Origin: Parvimonas sp. oral taxon 110 str. F0139
GTDB lineage: Bacteria; Bacillota; Clostridia; Tissierellales; Peptoniphilaceae
Assembly (NCBI RefSeq): GCF_000214475.1
Contig: NZ_AFII01000001.1
Location: 496,001 to 560,000 of the forward strand
Length of the DNA: 64,000 nt
Reading direction: 5' to 3'
The translations under genes and the position numbers were made by a program. A model generated the notes under the pieces. That model saw only the letters and a program-made list of their open reading frames with translations. It ran no database searches and was not told the origin of the DNA. Shown here piece after piece: positions 8,197-16,144 of this stretch (its first letter is position 1; every line of letters begins with the position of its first letter).

Positions 8197-10251
8197 TTAC
8201 GCCAAATTTTTTGTTGTTTTCTTAATAAATGGAAAAGTTACACTCAACAAAGCAGGTAACAAAATTATAATTACTAACATACTTATAATCGCTCCCCTTG
8301 CTAAAAACATACATATTGTAGACACTATTTCCATTTTAGAATAAATTCCAACTCCAATAGTAGCTGCCATAAATGATAATGCACTTGTTACTATTGATTT
8401 AGATGTTTCTTTTACAGAAATTCTTAATGAATTATTTATATCTTTTGTCTTACTATACTCATGTAAAAATCTATCAGTCATTAAAATAGAATAATCTATA
8501 GTTGATCCCAATTGAATTACTCCAATTATTATTGATGTAATAAATGGTATTGTCTGTCCTATAAAGTAAGGGACTGCCATATTAATTTGAATAGCTAATT
8601 CAATTGCTAATATTAAAATAATTGGTATTCCTATAGACTTAAATGCAATAGCTATAATAATAAAAACAATTACTATTGAAGCAATATTAACCATTTTAAA
8701 GTCTTTTTCAGAAACTTCTGTTAAATCATCTGTCAATACAGCTTCTCCTGTTAAATATCCCTTATCATCATATTTAGATATAATATTTCTAATTTCTTTA
8801 ATTTGCTCATTAACTTCAGGGGATGCTGTTTGATATTCTGAGTTTATCATTATCATTTGATAACCATTCTTCACAAAATTTTCTCTTAATTTATCAGGCA
8901 AAAACTCAGCGGGTAAAGTAACTCCAGTTACAGAATGTGTACTCAATACACTATTAATTCCATCTACTTTTTCTAATTCATCAATCATAGAAGTTAAACT
9001 AGAATTTGATAAATCTTCCTTAACAATTATAAAATGAGTACTTGCCATATTATAGTCTTTTTTCATTTTATTTAATGAAACAATAGAATCTAAATCTTTT
9101 GGCAAAGATCTATCCAAATTATAATATAGTTTAGTATTATTTGATCCGATAATCGCTGGAATAAAAAGTAAAAGAAAAACCATTGCTAATATTTTTCTTT
9201 TATTAATATCAAAATCTGCCAACTTATTAAATGACGGCAATAAAACTTTGTGATTATATCTATTTACTGCTTTTTCAGCAATTAATAGCATTGGCGGAAG
9301 TACAATCACAGTACATAACAATCCAATTAGAACACCCTTAGCCATTACAAGACCAATATCTTTTCCCAATGTTAATCTCATTAAAATCAAAACTAAAAAT
9401 CCTGCAATAGTAGTAAGAGATGACGAACACAAAGAAGTAAATGTGTTTTCTATCGCCCTTTCCATAGCTTCATTTCTACTATTTCTTCTTTTCTTTTCTT
9501 CAACATATCTATGATATAGGAAAATAGAATAGTCCATAGTTACAGCCAATTGAAGAACAGCAGCTATTGCTTTAGTTAAGTACGAAATCTGGCCTAAGAA
9601 TATATTAGTTCCAAAATTATAAATTACAGCATATCCTATTGTTAACATAAATACAAAAGGAATAACTGTAGATTCATTAGTAATACTCAATATAATTAAG
9701 CCTAAAACAATTGCTAATCCTACATATATTATAGTTTCCTTGTCTATCAAATCTTTTGTATCTTTAACTATTGAACTTACCCCACTTAGATATTTTTTAT
9801 TGGATTTAATATTTCTTATACTTTCAATAGCATTCATGGTTTTAAATGAAGATGATGATTCATTAAATTTTACCATCATCAATGTACTATCTTTTGAATA
9901 AAAAATATTTTTAATTTTATCTGGTAAAAAATCACTGGGAACAGAATCACCTATTATTGACGTTCTAGAAATAACATCTTCAACACCATCTATTTTCAAT
10001 ATTTCCTTTTTCAAATCTTCGGCTTCTTTATCACTACCATCCAAAATTACCATTCCTGTTGCAGCGTTTTTAAAATCTTTGTCTAGAATATCTTGACCTT
10101 GTGTTGAATTTAAATCTGCTGGCAAATATGAAAGTATATCATAATTTACACCAGTATTTTTATAACTAATTATTGAAGGAATCAATAACAAAGTCATAAC
10201 AAGTAATACAAGTCTTGGATGATGTGAAATAAATTTTGCAAATTTTCTCAT
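8197..10251 (-). CDS. MMPL/RND-family membrane exporter
   Basis: 684-residue integral membrane protein with the duplicated RND plan: one N-terminal helix, an extracytoplasmic loop (about 40-170), six helices, then a second helix, loop (about 380-500) and six-helix set. Paired motifs for the MMPL family are visible, such as TMDYSIFLYHRY and its counterpart STIDYSILMTDRF, in which the Asp lies in the proton path. The family exports lipids, glycolipids or hydrophobic drugs. The ATG at 10249-10251 has a GGAG ribosome site that overlaps the end of tetR, so the two are translationally coupled. Its likely substrate is unknown; the TetR control suggests induction by a toxic or lipid-like compound. 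Confidence 0.85.
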   Translation of the reverse strand: MRKFAKFISHHPRLVLLVMTLLLIPSIISYKNTGVNYDILSYLPADLNSTQGQDILDKDFKNAATGMVILDGSDKEAEDLKKEILKIDGVEDVISRTSIIGDSVPSDFLPDKIKNIFYSKDSTLMMVKFNESSSSFKTMNAIESIRNIKSNKKYLSGVSSIVKDTKDLIDKETIIYVGLAIVLGLIILSITNESTVIPFVFMLTIGYAVIYNFGTNIFLGQISYLTKAIAAVLQLAVTMDYSIFLYHRYVEEKKRRNSRNEAMERAIENTFTSLCSSSLTTIAGFLVLILMRLTLGKDIGLVMAKGVLIGLLCTVIVLPPMLLIAEKAVNRYNHKVLLPSFNKLADFDINKRKILAMVFLLLFIPAIIGSNNTKLYYNLDRSLPKDLDSIVSLNKMKKDYNMASTHFIIVKEDLSNSSLTSMIDELEKVDGINSVLSTHSVTGVTLPAEFLPDKLRENFVKNGYQMIMINSEYQTASPEVNEQIKEIRNIISKYDDKGYLTGEAVLTDDLTEVSEKDFKMVNIASIVIVFIIIAIAFKSIGIPIILILAIELAIQINMAVPYFIGQTIPFITSIIIGVIQLGSTIDYSILMTDRFLHEYSKTKDINNSLRISVKETSKSIVTSALSFMAATIGVGIYSKMEIVSTICMFLARGAIISMLVIIILLPALLSVTFPFIKKTTKNLA

Positions 10252-10252
10252 A

Positions 10253-10852
10253 TTAATCTCCATTATTTAACAATATTTTTTTAATTACTTCAAATAAAAC
10301 TGCTTTCATTTCATCAATAGATAAAATAGAATCTTTCATCATTGCACTTTTACAAGTTGAAATTACAATTTCAATAGTCAATGAAAGAATATATAACTTC
10401 TGTGAATCAGTATATTCATGTGAAAATAACTTTTCATATTTACTAAGTATAAATTTTAACGTTGTATCAGCTTCTATAAATCTTTCGTCATTCTCAATCT
10501 TTGCATATAGAGTCCAACTCATATTATGCGATATTAACTCTAAATCAAAAGGATTCTGTATAAAATAGTCTATAATATAATTTACAAAACAAGTATATCT
10601 TTCAATAGGATCAGTTTGTGTACATTTATTTTCAGCTTGAACAACTAAATTAATAGCTTTATCCAAAATTATTTTTTCTTTTAAATCTTGCTTACTTTTA
10701 AAATATAAATAAAAAGTTCCCAATCCAAACTCAGTTTTTAACATAATATCTCTAATCGTAGTTTTCTCATATCCTTTTTCCTGAAATAAATCAAGCGCAG
10801 ATTGAATAATTTTATATTCTTTACTCATTTTTTTATCTTTAATATTAGTCAT
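10253..10852 (-). CDS. TetR/AcrR family transcriptional regulator
   Basis: 199 residues. The N-terminal helix-turn-helix is clear (YEKTTIRDIMLKTEFGLGTF followed by YLYFKSKQDL), and the C-terminal helical region would bind the ligand. A GGAGAG ribosome site precedes the ATG at 10852. It is the first gene of a tetR-MMPL-coiled-coil operon, and two palindromes overlap its promoter, so it most probably represses its own operon. Confidence 0.9.
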   Translation of the reverse strand: MTNIKDKKMSKEYKIIQSALDLFQEKGYEKTTIRDIMLKTEFGLGTFYLYFKSKQDLKEKIILDKAINLVVQAENKCTQTDPIERYTCFVNYIIDYFIQNPFDLELISHNMSWTLYAKIENDERFIEADTTLKFILSKYEKLFSHEYTDSQKLYILSLTIEIVISTCKSAMMKDSILSIDEMKAVLFEVIKKILLNNGD

Positions 10853-10873
10853 AATTCTCTCCTTTTTATAAAC

Positions 10874-10932
10874 TGAACAATGTTCATTATTTTCACATTG
10901 AATATTATAACACTTTTATGAACATTGTTCAA
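10874..10932 (-). promoter_or_regulatory. tetR operon promoter with two palindromic operators
   Basis: The palindromes TGAACAATGTTCA (10874-10886) and TGAACATTGTTCA (10919-10931) lie 45 bp apart. On the minus strand the -35 TTGAAC (10927-10932) lies inside the distal palindrome, and the -10 TATAAT (10904-10909) follows after 17 bp. The second palindrome lies downstream of the start site. This is the classic layout of an autoregulated TetR gene. Confidence 0.85.
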
Positions 10933-11047
10933 CCCTTTTTTTAATAAAAATAAAAAATTTTTTTACATTCATTATTCTTATGCAAAAAAATTATTAAATA
11001 ATAAAATTATTATTTTGTAAAAATGCTTAACAAATACTTGTAAATAC

Positions 11048-11076
11048 ACAAAAAGCTAGGATAATATCCTAGCTTT
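11048..11076 (-). terminator. Intrinsic terminator of apbE
   Basis: Minus strand: AAAGCTAGGAT, short loop, ATCCTAGCTTT, then TTG-rich sequence. It follows the apbE stop codon by 10 bases. Confidence 0.8.
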
Positions 11077-11085
11077 AAATATCTA

Positions 11086-12195
11086 TTATTTATTTGTAGC
11101 TCCCTTACTTTTCAACATTTTTTCCATTTTTTCTGTAAAATGTACACTTCCGTCAGAAAGAATCCAATAAGCTTCTGCACCTTCGACTTTTTCTAAAAGT
11201 TTTTTACCTTCTTCAACATCCATTAAAAATAAACTTGTTGAAAGAAAATCTGCAAGACCAGAGTCATTACATAAAACTGTTACACTTTTTATTTTATCTT
11301 TAGGATAACCAGTTTTTGGGTCAATGATATGATTATAAACTTTATCTCCTACATAATAAAATCTTTGATAATCTCCACTAGTTACCGCACAAGTTTCATC
11401 TGTATAAATGACTTCTTTTATATCAACTTTTTCTGAATCAAACTTAGGATCTTGAATTCCTATCCCCCATTTGTTTTTATCTTTTTCTAAAGGACTTCCG
11501 ATAGCTTTTACATTTCCACCTGCTGAAATTATTGCAGATTTTAAACCCATTGACTTTAACTTATTCATAACTTTTTCTACTGAATAGCCTTTTGCAATAG
11601 CTCCAACATCAAGTTTCATATCCTTATCCTTTAGAAAAACCGTACTATTTTTCTTATCAATTACAATATCGTCAATATTAGTATGTTTTAATCCCTCTTT
11701 TATTTTATTATCATCTGGAAGTTTTCCCTTAAGATCAACAGCTGCATCCTTTTCAGCTTTCCAAAGAGAAGTTACACTTCCTATTGCAATATTATTTTTA
11801 TCAGAGAGTTTTTTATAACTCTCAATAGAAAATTCCAAAAGCTCTATAATTTCTTTATCAACCTTAACAGGTTCTTTTCCCGCATTATCATTTATAGTTT
11901 TTATATTATTTTCATTAGCATTTTCAAAAGAATTGTAAAGATTGTGATATCTTTTCATATCTTCTTCCAATACTTTATAGTATTTATTAAATTCCTCTTC
12001 ATTTGCACAATATGCACTAAAAGCTATATCTGTATCAAAAACGCCAAAAAATGATTTTGAAAATTTCTTAAAGCTTGCACTTTCATTATTTTTATTCTCT
12101 TTTTTTGTTTCAACATTTTCTTCTTTCTTTGAACAAGCTCCAAAAACTAGACAACATAACAATAATCCTATAATTCTTCTATTAAATTTCTTCAT
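11086..12195 (-). CDS. apbE: FAD:protein FMN transferase lipoprotein ApbE
   Basis: Attaches FMN covalently to Thr/Ser residues of extracytoplasmic flavoproteins, such as Rnf or Nqr subunits, using FAD and Mg. The N-terminus is a lipoprotein signal (LLLCCLVFGACSKK, lipobox Cys at about 21). Family motifs in order are DVGAIAKGYSVEK, ISAGGNVKAIG and HIIDPKTGYP. The 369-residue length is usual. It is the last gene of a mazF / APH-like / apbE unit, 16 bp behind the APH-like gene, and ends at a terminator. No flavoprotein target is in the window. Confidence 0.92.
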   Translation of the reverse strand: MKKFNRRIIGLLLCCLVFGACSKKEENVETKKENKNNESASFKKFSKSFFGVFDTDIAFSAYCANEEEFNKYYKVLEEDMKRYHNLYNSFENANENNIKTINDNAGKEPVKVDKEIIELLEFSIESYKKLSDKNNIAIGSVTSLWKAEKDAAVDLKGKLPDDNKIKEGLKHTNIDDIVIDKKNSTVFLKDKDMKLDVGAIAKGYSVEKVMNKLKSMGLKSAIISAGGNVKAIGSPLEKDKNKWGIGIQDPKFDSEKVDIKEVIYTDETCAVTSGDYQRFYYVGDKVYNHIIDPKTGYPKDKIKSVTVLCNDSGLADFLSTSLFLMDVEEGKKLLEKVEGAEAYWILSDGSVHFTEKMEKMLKSKGATNK

Positions 12196-12211
12196 ATTTC
12201 TCCAACTTTAA

Positions 12212-13082
12212 CTAAAATTTTTTCTGTCTTAAATACCAAATAGGATATATACTTGAAAATCCATCATAAATATCATTAATCTTTTTTATATTTTCATTTA
12301 TTATTTCATCTTCCACGTCATTACTTTCAACAAAAATATCATACAAATTTTCAATAATAGTATATACTCCTAGTAATTTAAAAAAAGCCCTTGGAACACT
12401 ATTATTAAAATAACCATCTACAATTCCTGTCAGTAAGTTTGCATTATTATCATAATATAGATTCAAATTCCTAAACTCAAAGTAAGCGTCAGATCTTAAA
12501 ATTTTATACTCCTCTATTATTTGAAACTTTCCGTTTTTAATATCTTAATATCATTAAGTCCGTTAATTCCAATTATAGTAGTACAAGTTCTATCATTTAA
12601 ACAATATCTATTTCTTTCTAAAAAATCAAAAAGAACATAATCAAGATTCCCTCTATACTTTCCTAGCCCATACTTATGTAAGAATTTATTTATCCTATAA
12701 TTGTAATGCTTATTCCATCTACCACAATCACAACCTTGAAAGCTTTTATGATATTCAAAAATAAATCTACCAACTTTAAAGCCTATATTATAAGCTTCTT
12801 CATCAGTTAAATTATTTTTTTCATCAATAACAAAAGGAATAATTCTATAACAGAACTTATCATTTAAAATTCCAATATCTTCATAAGAAATATTAGAAAA
12901 TTCTTCAGATAATTTATTTAAACAATCGAAAATTTTACTTATTTTAGAAAACTTGCCAAAAGGAAACAGATTTAAAATATACTTTTCTTTTTTATTTTCC
13001 AAAATAAATTCTTTTTCACTTATTTTATTTACTTTTAATTTATTTTTTTTACAAAATCTATGTTTTTTACTAATTCAAGCAT
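12212..13082 (-). CDS. APH/choline-kinase-fold protein lacking kinase residues (two frameshifts)
   Basis: With one A added in the A8 run (13043-13050) and one in the A5 run (12535-12539), a single 290-residue frame runs from the ATG at 13080-13082 to 12212. Its order matches aminoglycoside-phosphotransferase-family proteins: IGFKVGRFIFEYHKSF, the RWNKHYNYRINKFLHKYG helix, FLERNRYCLNDRTC, then the catalytic-loop position, and IVDGYFNNSVPRAFFKLL near the end. The catalytic loop expected as HGDxHxGN reads IGINGLND, and the metal-binding Asp position reads IIEEY. It therefore looks like a pseudokinase. It lies 16 bp after mazF and 16 bp before apbE, so the three are probably one transcript. Its role is unknown. 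Confidence 0.65.
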
Positions 13083-13098
13083 ATTCTCCCTCTATGTA

Positions 13099-13437
13099 CT
13101 AAACTCCAACAGATTTTAAAAGCGCCTCATTAACCTTTTTCATAAAGAACTCATCTGTAAAGCCAACTTTTTCTCTAAGTCTTTTTTTATCTATAGTTCT
13201 TATTTGCTCCAACAATACAACAGAATTTTTTGGAAGTCCAAATTCCGCTGAAACTTCAACATGAGTTGGAAGTTTCACTTTATTCATCTGAGAAGTTATA
13301 GCTGCAATAATGACAGTCGGGCTGTATTTATTTCCAACATCGTTTTGAACAACAAGTACAGGTCTTACTCCTCCTTGTTCAGAACCTACAACGGGGCTTA
13401 AATCAGCATAAAAAATATCTCCTCTTTTTACCTTCAT
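13099..13437 (-). CDS. MazF/EndoA family mRNA interferase (type II toxin PemK-like)
   Basis: 112-residue ribosome-independent endoribonuclease of the MazF/NdoA family. The [20 protein letters not shown] start, [12 protein letters not shown] and the TIDKKRL block are standard for the EndoA subgroup. Family members cut UACAU-like sites. The usual upstream antitoxin gene (ndoAI type) is absent: the 220 bases before it hold a promoter segment and no credible ORF. The Shine-Dalgarno sequence is weak. It heads a unit followed by the APH-like pseudokinase gene and apbE. Confidence 0.9.
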   Translation of the reverse strand: MKVKRGDIFYADLSPVVGSEQGGVRPVLVVQNDVGNKYSPTVIIAAITSQMNKVKLPTHVEVSAEFGLPKNSVVLLEQIRTIDKKRLREKVGFTDEFFMKKVNEALLKSVGV

Positions 13438-13472
13438 ATATTTTTTCTTTTAGTAAAACTAAAAATACTCCC

Positions 13473-13564
13473 TCTTAAATAGTCTTATTTAATTATTATA
13501 TATTTTTAAAAGAAATAAATCAACACTTGATAACAATTATTAAAAATAATTTTATAAAAAAGTG
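13473..13564 (-). promoter_or_regulatory. Duplicated promoter segment, copy 1 (drives mazF)
   Basis: Minus strand: TTGATT (13518-13523) and TATAAT (13495-13500) with 17 bp between them, inside a ~90-bp segment that is repeated at 14288-14378 with roughly 85 percent identity by eye. The mazF start codon lies about 60 bases downstream. Confidence 0.75.
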
Positions 13565-13659
13565 TATCACAATGCAAATTATAAATAATAGATTCCCCAT
13601 AGAAATCCATTATAATTTTATCCTTTAAAAAGCCAAATAGCTTTAAAAATTGAACTTTA

Positions 13660-14178
13660 TCACTCAAAAATAAACCCTTTTTGATAATAATCAATAAATT
13701 TAAATAATGTGTTAATATGCATAGGATACCAAGATTCTAAATTTTCATTAATAGAACTATATATGTCATCAACATTCATCCATCTAACATTTCTTGTTTC
13801 GTTAAAATTTGGTCTTATTTTACCTTCAGCTTTACATAAAAAAGTTTGAAGAATAATTGAATAACCTCCTGATAAATTCTGAGTACAGCAAAATGGAGTA
13901 TAACTATTAACGGTATATTCACCTACTTCTCTAATATCTATGTTATTTTCACCGATAATTTCTATAATTGTTAATCCTGTTTCCTCTCCTACTTCTCTTT
14001 TTAATGCTTTAAAAATATCTTCATATTCTCTAATCTTTCCTGCTGGTAATTCTAATAAACCTTTTTCAAAAATTTCATTTTCTTTATATCTTTCTTGAAC
14101 TAAAATATTTAATTTATTATCCTTAATTCTGTAAATTAATGCCCCTACGGCTGGAATAGCAAAAACTTCTTTCAACAA
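13660..14178 (-). CDS. NUDIX hydrolase
   Basis: 172-residue nucleoside-diphosphate-X hydrolase. The NUDIX box GX5EX7REUXEEXGU is complete: it runs from GKIREYEDIFKA through LKREVGEETGL, at about residues 47-69. The surrounding layout resembles ADP-ribose pyrophosphatase-type enzymes, but the substrate cannot be assigned. The start is one of two adjacent TTG codons (14173-14178) behind GGAGAACAT. It is transcribed from its own copy of the duplicated promoter, directly downstream of the rplL terminator. Confidence 0.85.
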   Translation of the reverse strand: MLKEVFAIPAVGALIYRIKDNKLNILVQERYKENEIFEKGLLELPAGKIREYEDIFKALKREVGEETGLTIIEIIGENNIDIREVGEYTVNSYTPFCCTQNLSGGYSIILQTFLCKAEGKIRPNFNETRNVRWMNVDDIYSSINENLESWYPMHINTLFKFIDYYQKGFIFE

Positions 14179-14287
14179 ATGTTCTCCTTATATAAATTTA
14201 TTTACATCATCATACAAATTAATAAAAAATATAACATTTTTATAAGTAATGTCAATCAATCCTATTGTTTTCGTTTAAAAAATTTCT

Positions 14288-14378
14288 TCTTAAATAATCT
14301 TATTTGTTCATTATATATTTTTAAGAGAAATAAATCAATACTTAATAATCATTATTAAAAAATATTATAAAAAAAGTG
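14288..14378 (-). promoter_or_regulatory. Duplicated promoter segment, copy 2 (drives the NUDIX gene)
   Basis: Minus strand: TTGATT (14333-14338), 17 bp, TATAAT (14310-14315). The segment from TCTTAAATA to AAAAAAGTG matches 13473-13564. It overlaps the T-tract of the rplL terminator at its upstream end. Confidence 0.75.
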
Positions 14379-14396
14379 GATATAAAATCCACCTTT
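14369..14396 (-). terminator. Intrinsic terminator of rplJ-rplL
   Basis: Minus strand: AAAGGTGGAT, loop TTTAT, ATCCACTTTTTTTAT. It lies 30 bases after the rplL stop codon. Confidence 0.85.
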
Positions 14397-14425
14397 AATT
14401 TTCAAATTATAATAGAAGTAATTTC

Positions 14426-14803
14426 TTACTTTAATTCTACAGTAGCTCCTACTTCTTCTAATTTAGCTTTCATTTGTTCAGCTTCTTCTTTAGCTACTCC
14501 TTCTTTGATAGCTTTTGGAGCGTTGTCAACTATTTCTTTAGCTTCTTTTAATCCTAATCCGCTTAAATCTTTAACAGCTTTAACAACTTTCATTTTTTCT
14601 GCTCCAACTGATGCTAAAATTACATCAAATTCAGATTTTTCTTCAGCTGCTCCAGCGCCTTCTCCACCAGCTACAGCTCCTCCACCTACTACTACAGGTG
14701 CTGCTGCAGAAACTCCAAATTTTTCTTCTGCTGCTTTAACTAATTCATTTAATTCAAGAACTGATAATTTTTCAATTGCTTCTAATATTTGTTCGAAATC
14801 CAT
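14426..14803 (-). CDS. rplL: 50S ribosomal protein L7/L12
   Basis: 125 residues forming the ribosomal stalk that recruits translation GTPases. The N-terminal dimerisation helix region ([20 protein letters not shown]), the Ala/Gly-rich hinge (about 35-55) and the conserved C-terminal domain ([20 protein letters not shown]) are all present. An AGGAGG ribosome site precedes the ATG. It follows rplJ by 29 bp, the universal order. Confidence 0.97.
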   Translation of the reverse strand: MDFEQILEAIEKLSVLELNELVKAAEEKFGVSAAAPVVVGGGAVAGGEGAGAAEEKSEFDVILASVGAEKMKVVKAVKDLSGLGLKEAKEIVDNAPKAIKEGVAKEEAEQMKAKLEEVGATVELK

Positions 14804-14832
14804 AATATACCTCCTAAAATTTTATGCAACCA

Positions 14833-15333
14833 TTAAGCTGCTTCTTCTTTCTTTTTTCTTACTGCTTCTAACATATAAACTAAATTTGATACTGGAGCCT
14901 TTAAGCTTCCTAGTAACTTTGCAACAAGTACTTCTCTTGAAGGGATGCTTGCTACAGCCTTAACACCATTAGTGTCTAAAATCTTTCCTTCTAATATGCC
15001 TGCTTTAATAACTAATTTTTCATTTGACTTCGCAAATTCATTAGTGATTCTTGCTGCCGCTGTTAAATCTTCTCCAGCAAATGCAACAGCACTTGGTCCT
15101 TCTAGATATTGATTGAATTCTTCATATCCTAATTCTTTGAAGGCTAATTTCATCATAGTATTTTTATATACTTTATATTGAACACCAGCTGCTCTGTACT
15201 TATTTCTTAAGTCAGTTACTTGTTCAACAGTTAAGCCTCTATAATCTACTAAAACTAAAGAACCTGAATTTTCGATTTTTTCTCTAATTTCTGATATAAC
15301 AGCTTGCTTTTGTTCTAAAACAAAATCTTTCAT
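14833..15333 (-). CDS. rplJ: 50S ribosomal protein L10
   Basis: 166-residue base of the L7/L12 stalk. Family features include SLVLVDYRGLTVEQVTDLRN near the N-terminus and the C-terminal helix that binds L7/L12. The ATG at 15331-15333 has the GGAGGTG ribosome site; the frame extends five codons further upstream, but that start would overlap the site. It is preceded by an L10 autoregulatory leader. The usual upstream rplK-rplA genes are not adjacent; a plus-strand gene sits there instead. Confidence 0.96.
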   Translation of the reverse strand: MKDFVLEQKQAVISEIREKIENSGSLVLVDYRGLTVEQVTDLRNKYRAAGVQYKVYKNTMMKLAFKELGYEEFNQYLEGPSAVAFAGEDLTAAARITNEFAKSNEKLVIKAGILEGKILDTNGVKAVASIPSREVLVAKLLGSLKAPVSNLVYMLEAVRKKKEEAA

Positions 15334-15349
15334 CTTTTTCACCTCCACA

Positions 15350-15462
15350 AAAGGCTACATATTAAAAAATCTCTACCAAGAGTAGAGATAAAATACAAAA
15401 TAAGTATTTCCACCTATGTAGGATTTTTAAACTAATGTCCCTACGGTCTTGGGTAGCCTGTA
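15350..15462 (-). promoter_or_regulatory. Ribosomal protein L10 leader with intrinsic terminator
   Basis: The minus-strand transcript contains AGGCTACCC, AGACCGTAGGGAC, CCTACATAGGTGG and paired arms that match the L10(L12)4 binding leader found before rplJ in Firmicutes. It ends in a terminator hairpin, TCTCTAC-TCTT-GGTAGAGA followed by TTTTTT (15365-15388), just before the rplJ ribosome site. This implies autoregulation by attenuation. Confidence 0.8.
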
Positions 15463-15476
15463 AAATTAACATATAT

Positions 15477-15504
15477 ATTATACCATAATTTAAAATAAAT
15501 GCAA
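15477..15504 (-). promoter_or_regulatory. Promoter of rplJ-rplL
   Basis: Minus strand: TTGCAT (15499-15504), 16 bp, TATAAT (15477-15482), with the L10 leader starting just downstream. Confidence 0.7.
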
Positions 15505-15588
15505 TACTTTTTTAAAAATTTTTTATATTTCTTTTATTTTGTTTTTATGGTAGAATATATATTATTAGGAAAAATTCAAGGAGAGGTA

Positions 15589-16044
15589 ATGATAAAATAT
15601 TTTTTAGTTTTATTAATTTCAATGGTACCTATTATAGAACTAAGAGGCGCTATTCCCTATTCGCAAGCAATGGGACTTCCAATTTTAAGTTCGTATATAA
15701 TTGCACTAATAGGAAATTTAATTCCAGTTCCATTTGTTTACTTTCTTGCTAAAAAGATTTTACTTTGGGGTGAACATAAAAGGTACATTGGAAAGTTTTG
15801 TAAAAAGCTTTTATTAAAAGGTCACAAAGCAGGAGAAAAAATTTTAAAAAAATCAGGAAAAAGCGGAATTTTACTTGCTCTTGCGATTTTCATAGGTATT
15901 CCGTTTCCGGGTACCGGTGCATATACCGGTATACTTGCTGCGAGTATTTTAGATATAGATTTTAAAACAAGTTTATTAGCTGCAATTTTAGGATTAATTC
16001 TATCAGGAATAATTATGGCTACAATTAGTCTTAATATTTTTTAA
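15589..16044 (+). CDS. Small multi-drug export family membrane protein (COG2426)
   Basis: 151 residues and four or five hydrophobic segments. The start MIKYFLVLLISMVPIIELRG, the internal GNLIPVPFVYFL and the FIGIPFPGTGAYTG loop are hallmarks of the Sm_multidrug_ex family. Despite the family name, its transport activity is poorly established. The ATG at 15589 follows an AGGAGAGG ribosome site; the open frame upstream has no such signal. It is a single gene ended by its own terminator. Confidence 0.85.
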   Translation: MIKYFLVLLISMVPIIELRGAIPYSQAMGLPILSSYIIALIGNLIPVPFVYFLAKKILLWGEHKRYIGKFCKKLLLKGHKAGEKILKKSGKSGILLALAIFIGIPFPGTGAYTGILAASILDIDFKTSLLAAILGLILSGIIMATISLNIF

Positions 16045-16047
16045 ATT

Positions 16048-16069
16048 GGACAACTCAGTTGTCCTTTTC
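16048..16069 (+). terminator. Intrinsic terminator
   Basis: GGACAAC (16048-16054), loop, GTTGTCC (16058-16064), then TTTTCT. It follows the exporter-family gene. Confidence 0.75.
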
Positions 16070-16144
16070 TATTGCAAAAAACTAAATTTTTAGTTATTAT
16101 ATAAGTAAGATAATTTTTATCTAATTTAATTTTGGAGGTAGTGT

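Noticed and set aside
12212..12466. A separate small gene of 84 codons
   Set aside because: It is the C-terminal part of the APH-like protein in a shifted frame; the joined sequence matches the family order.
13506..13694. 62-codon minus-strand ORF between the NUDIX gene and mazF, considered as a missing antitoxin
   Set aside because: It overlaps the NUDIX 3' end and the duplicated promoter, has no ribosome site and does not resemble an antitoxin.
14376..14963. Plus-strand ORF of 195 codons across rplL
   Set aside because: Antisense shadow of rplL and of the rplJ-rplL junction; low-complexity Ser/Ala/Pro product and no ribosome site.
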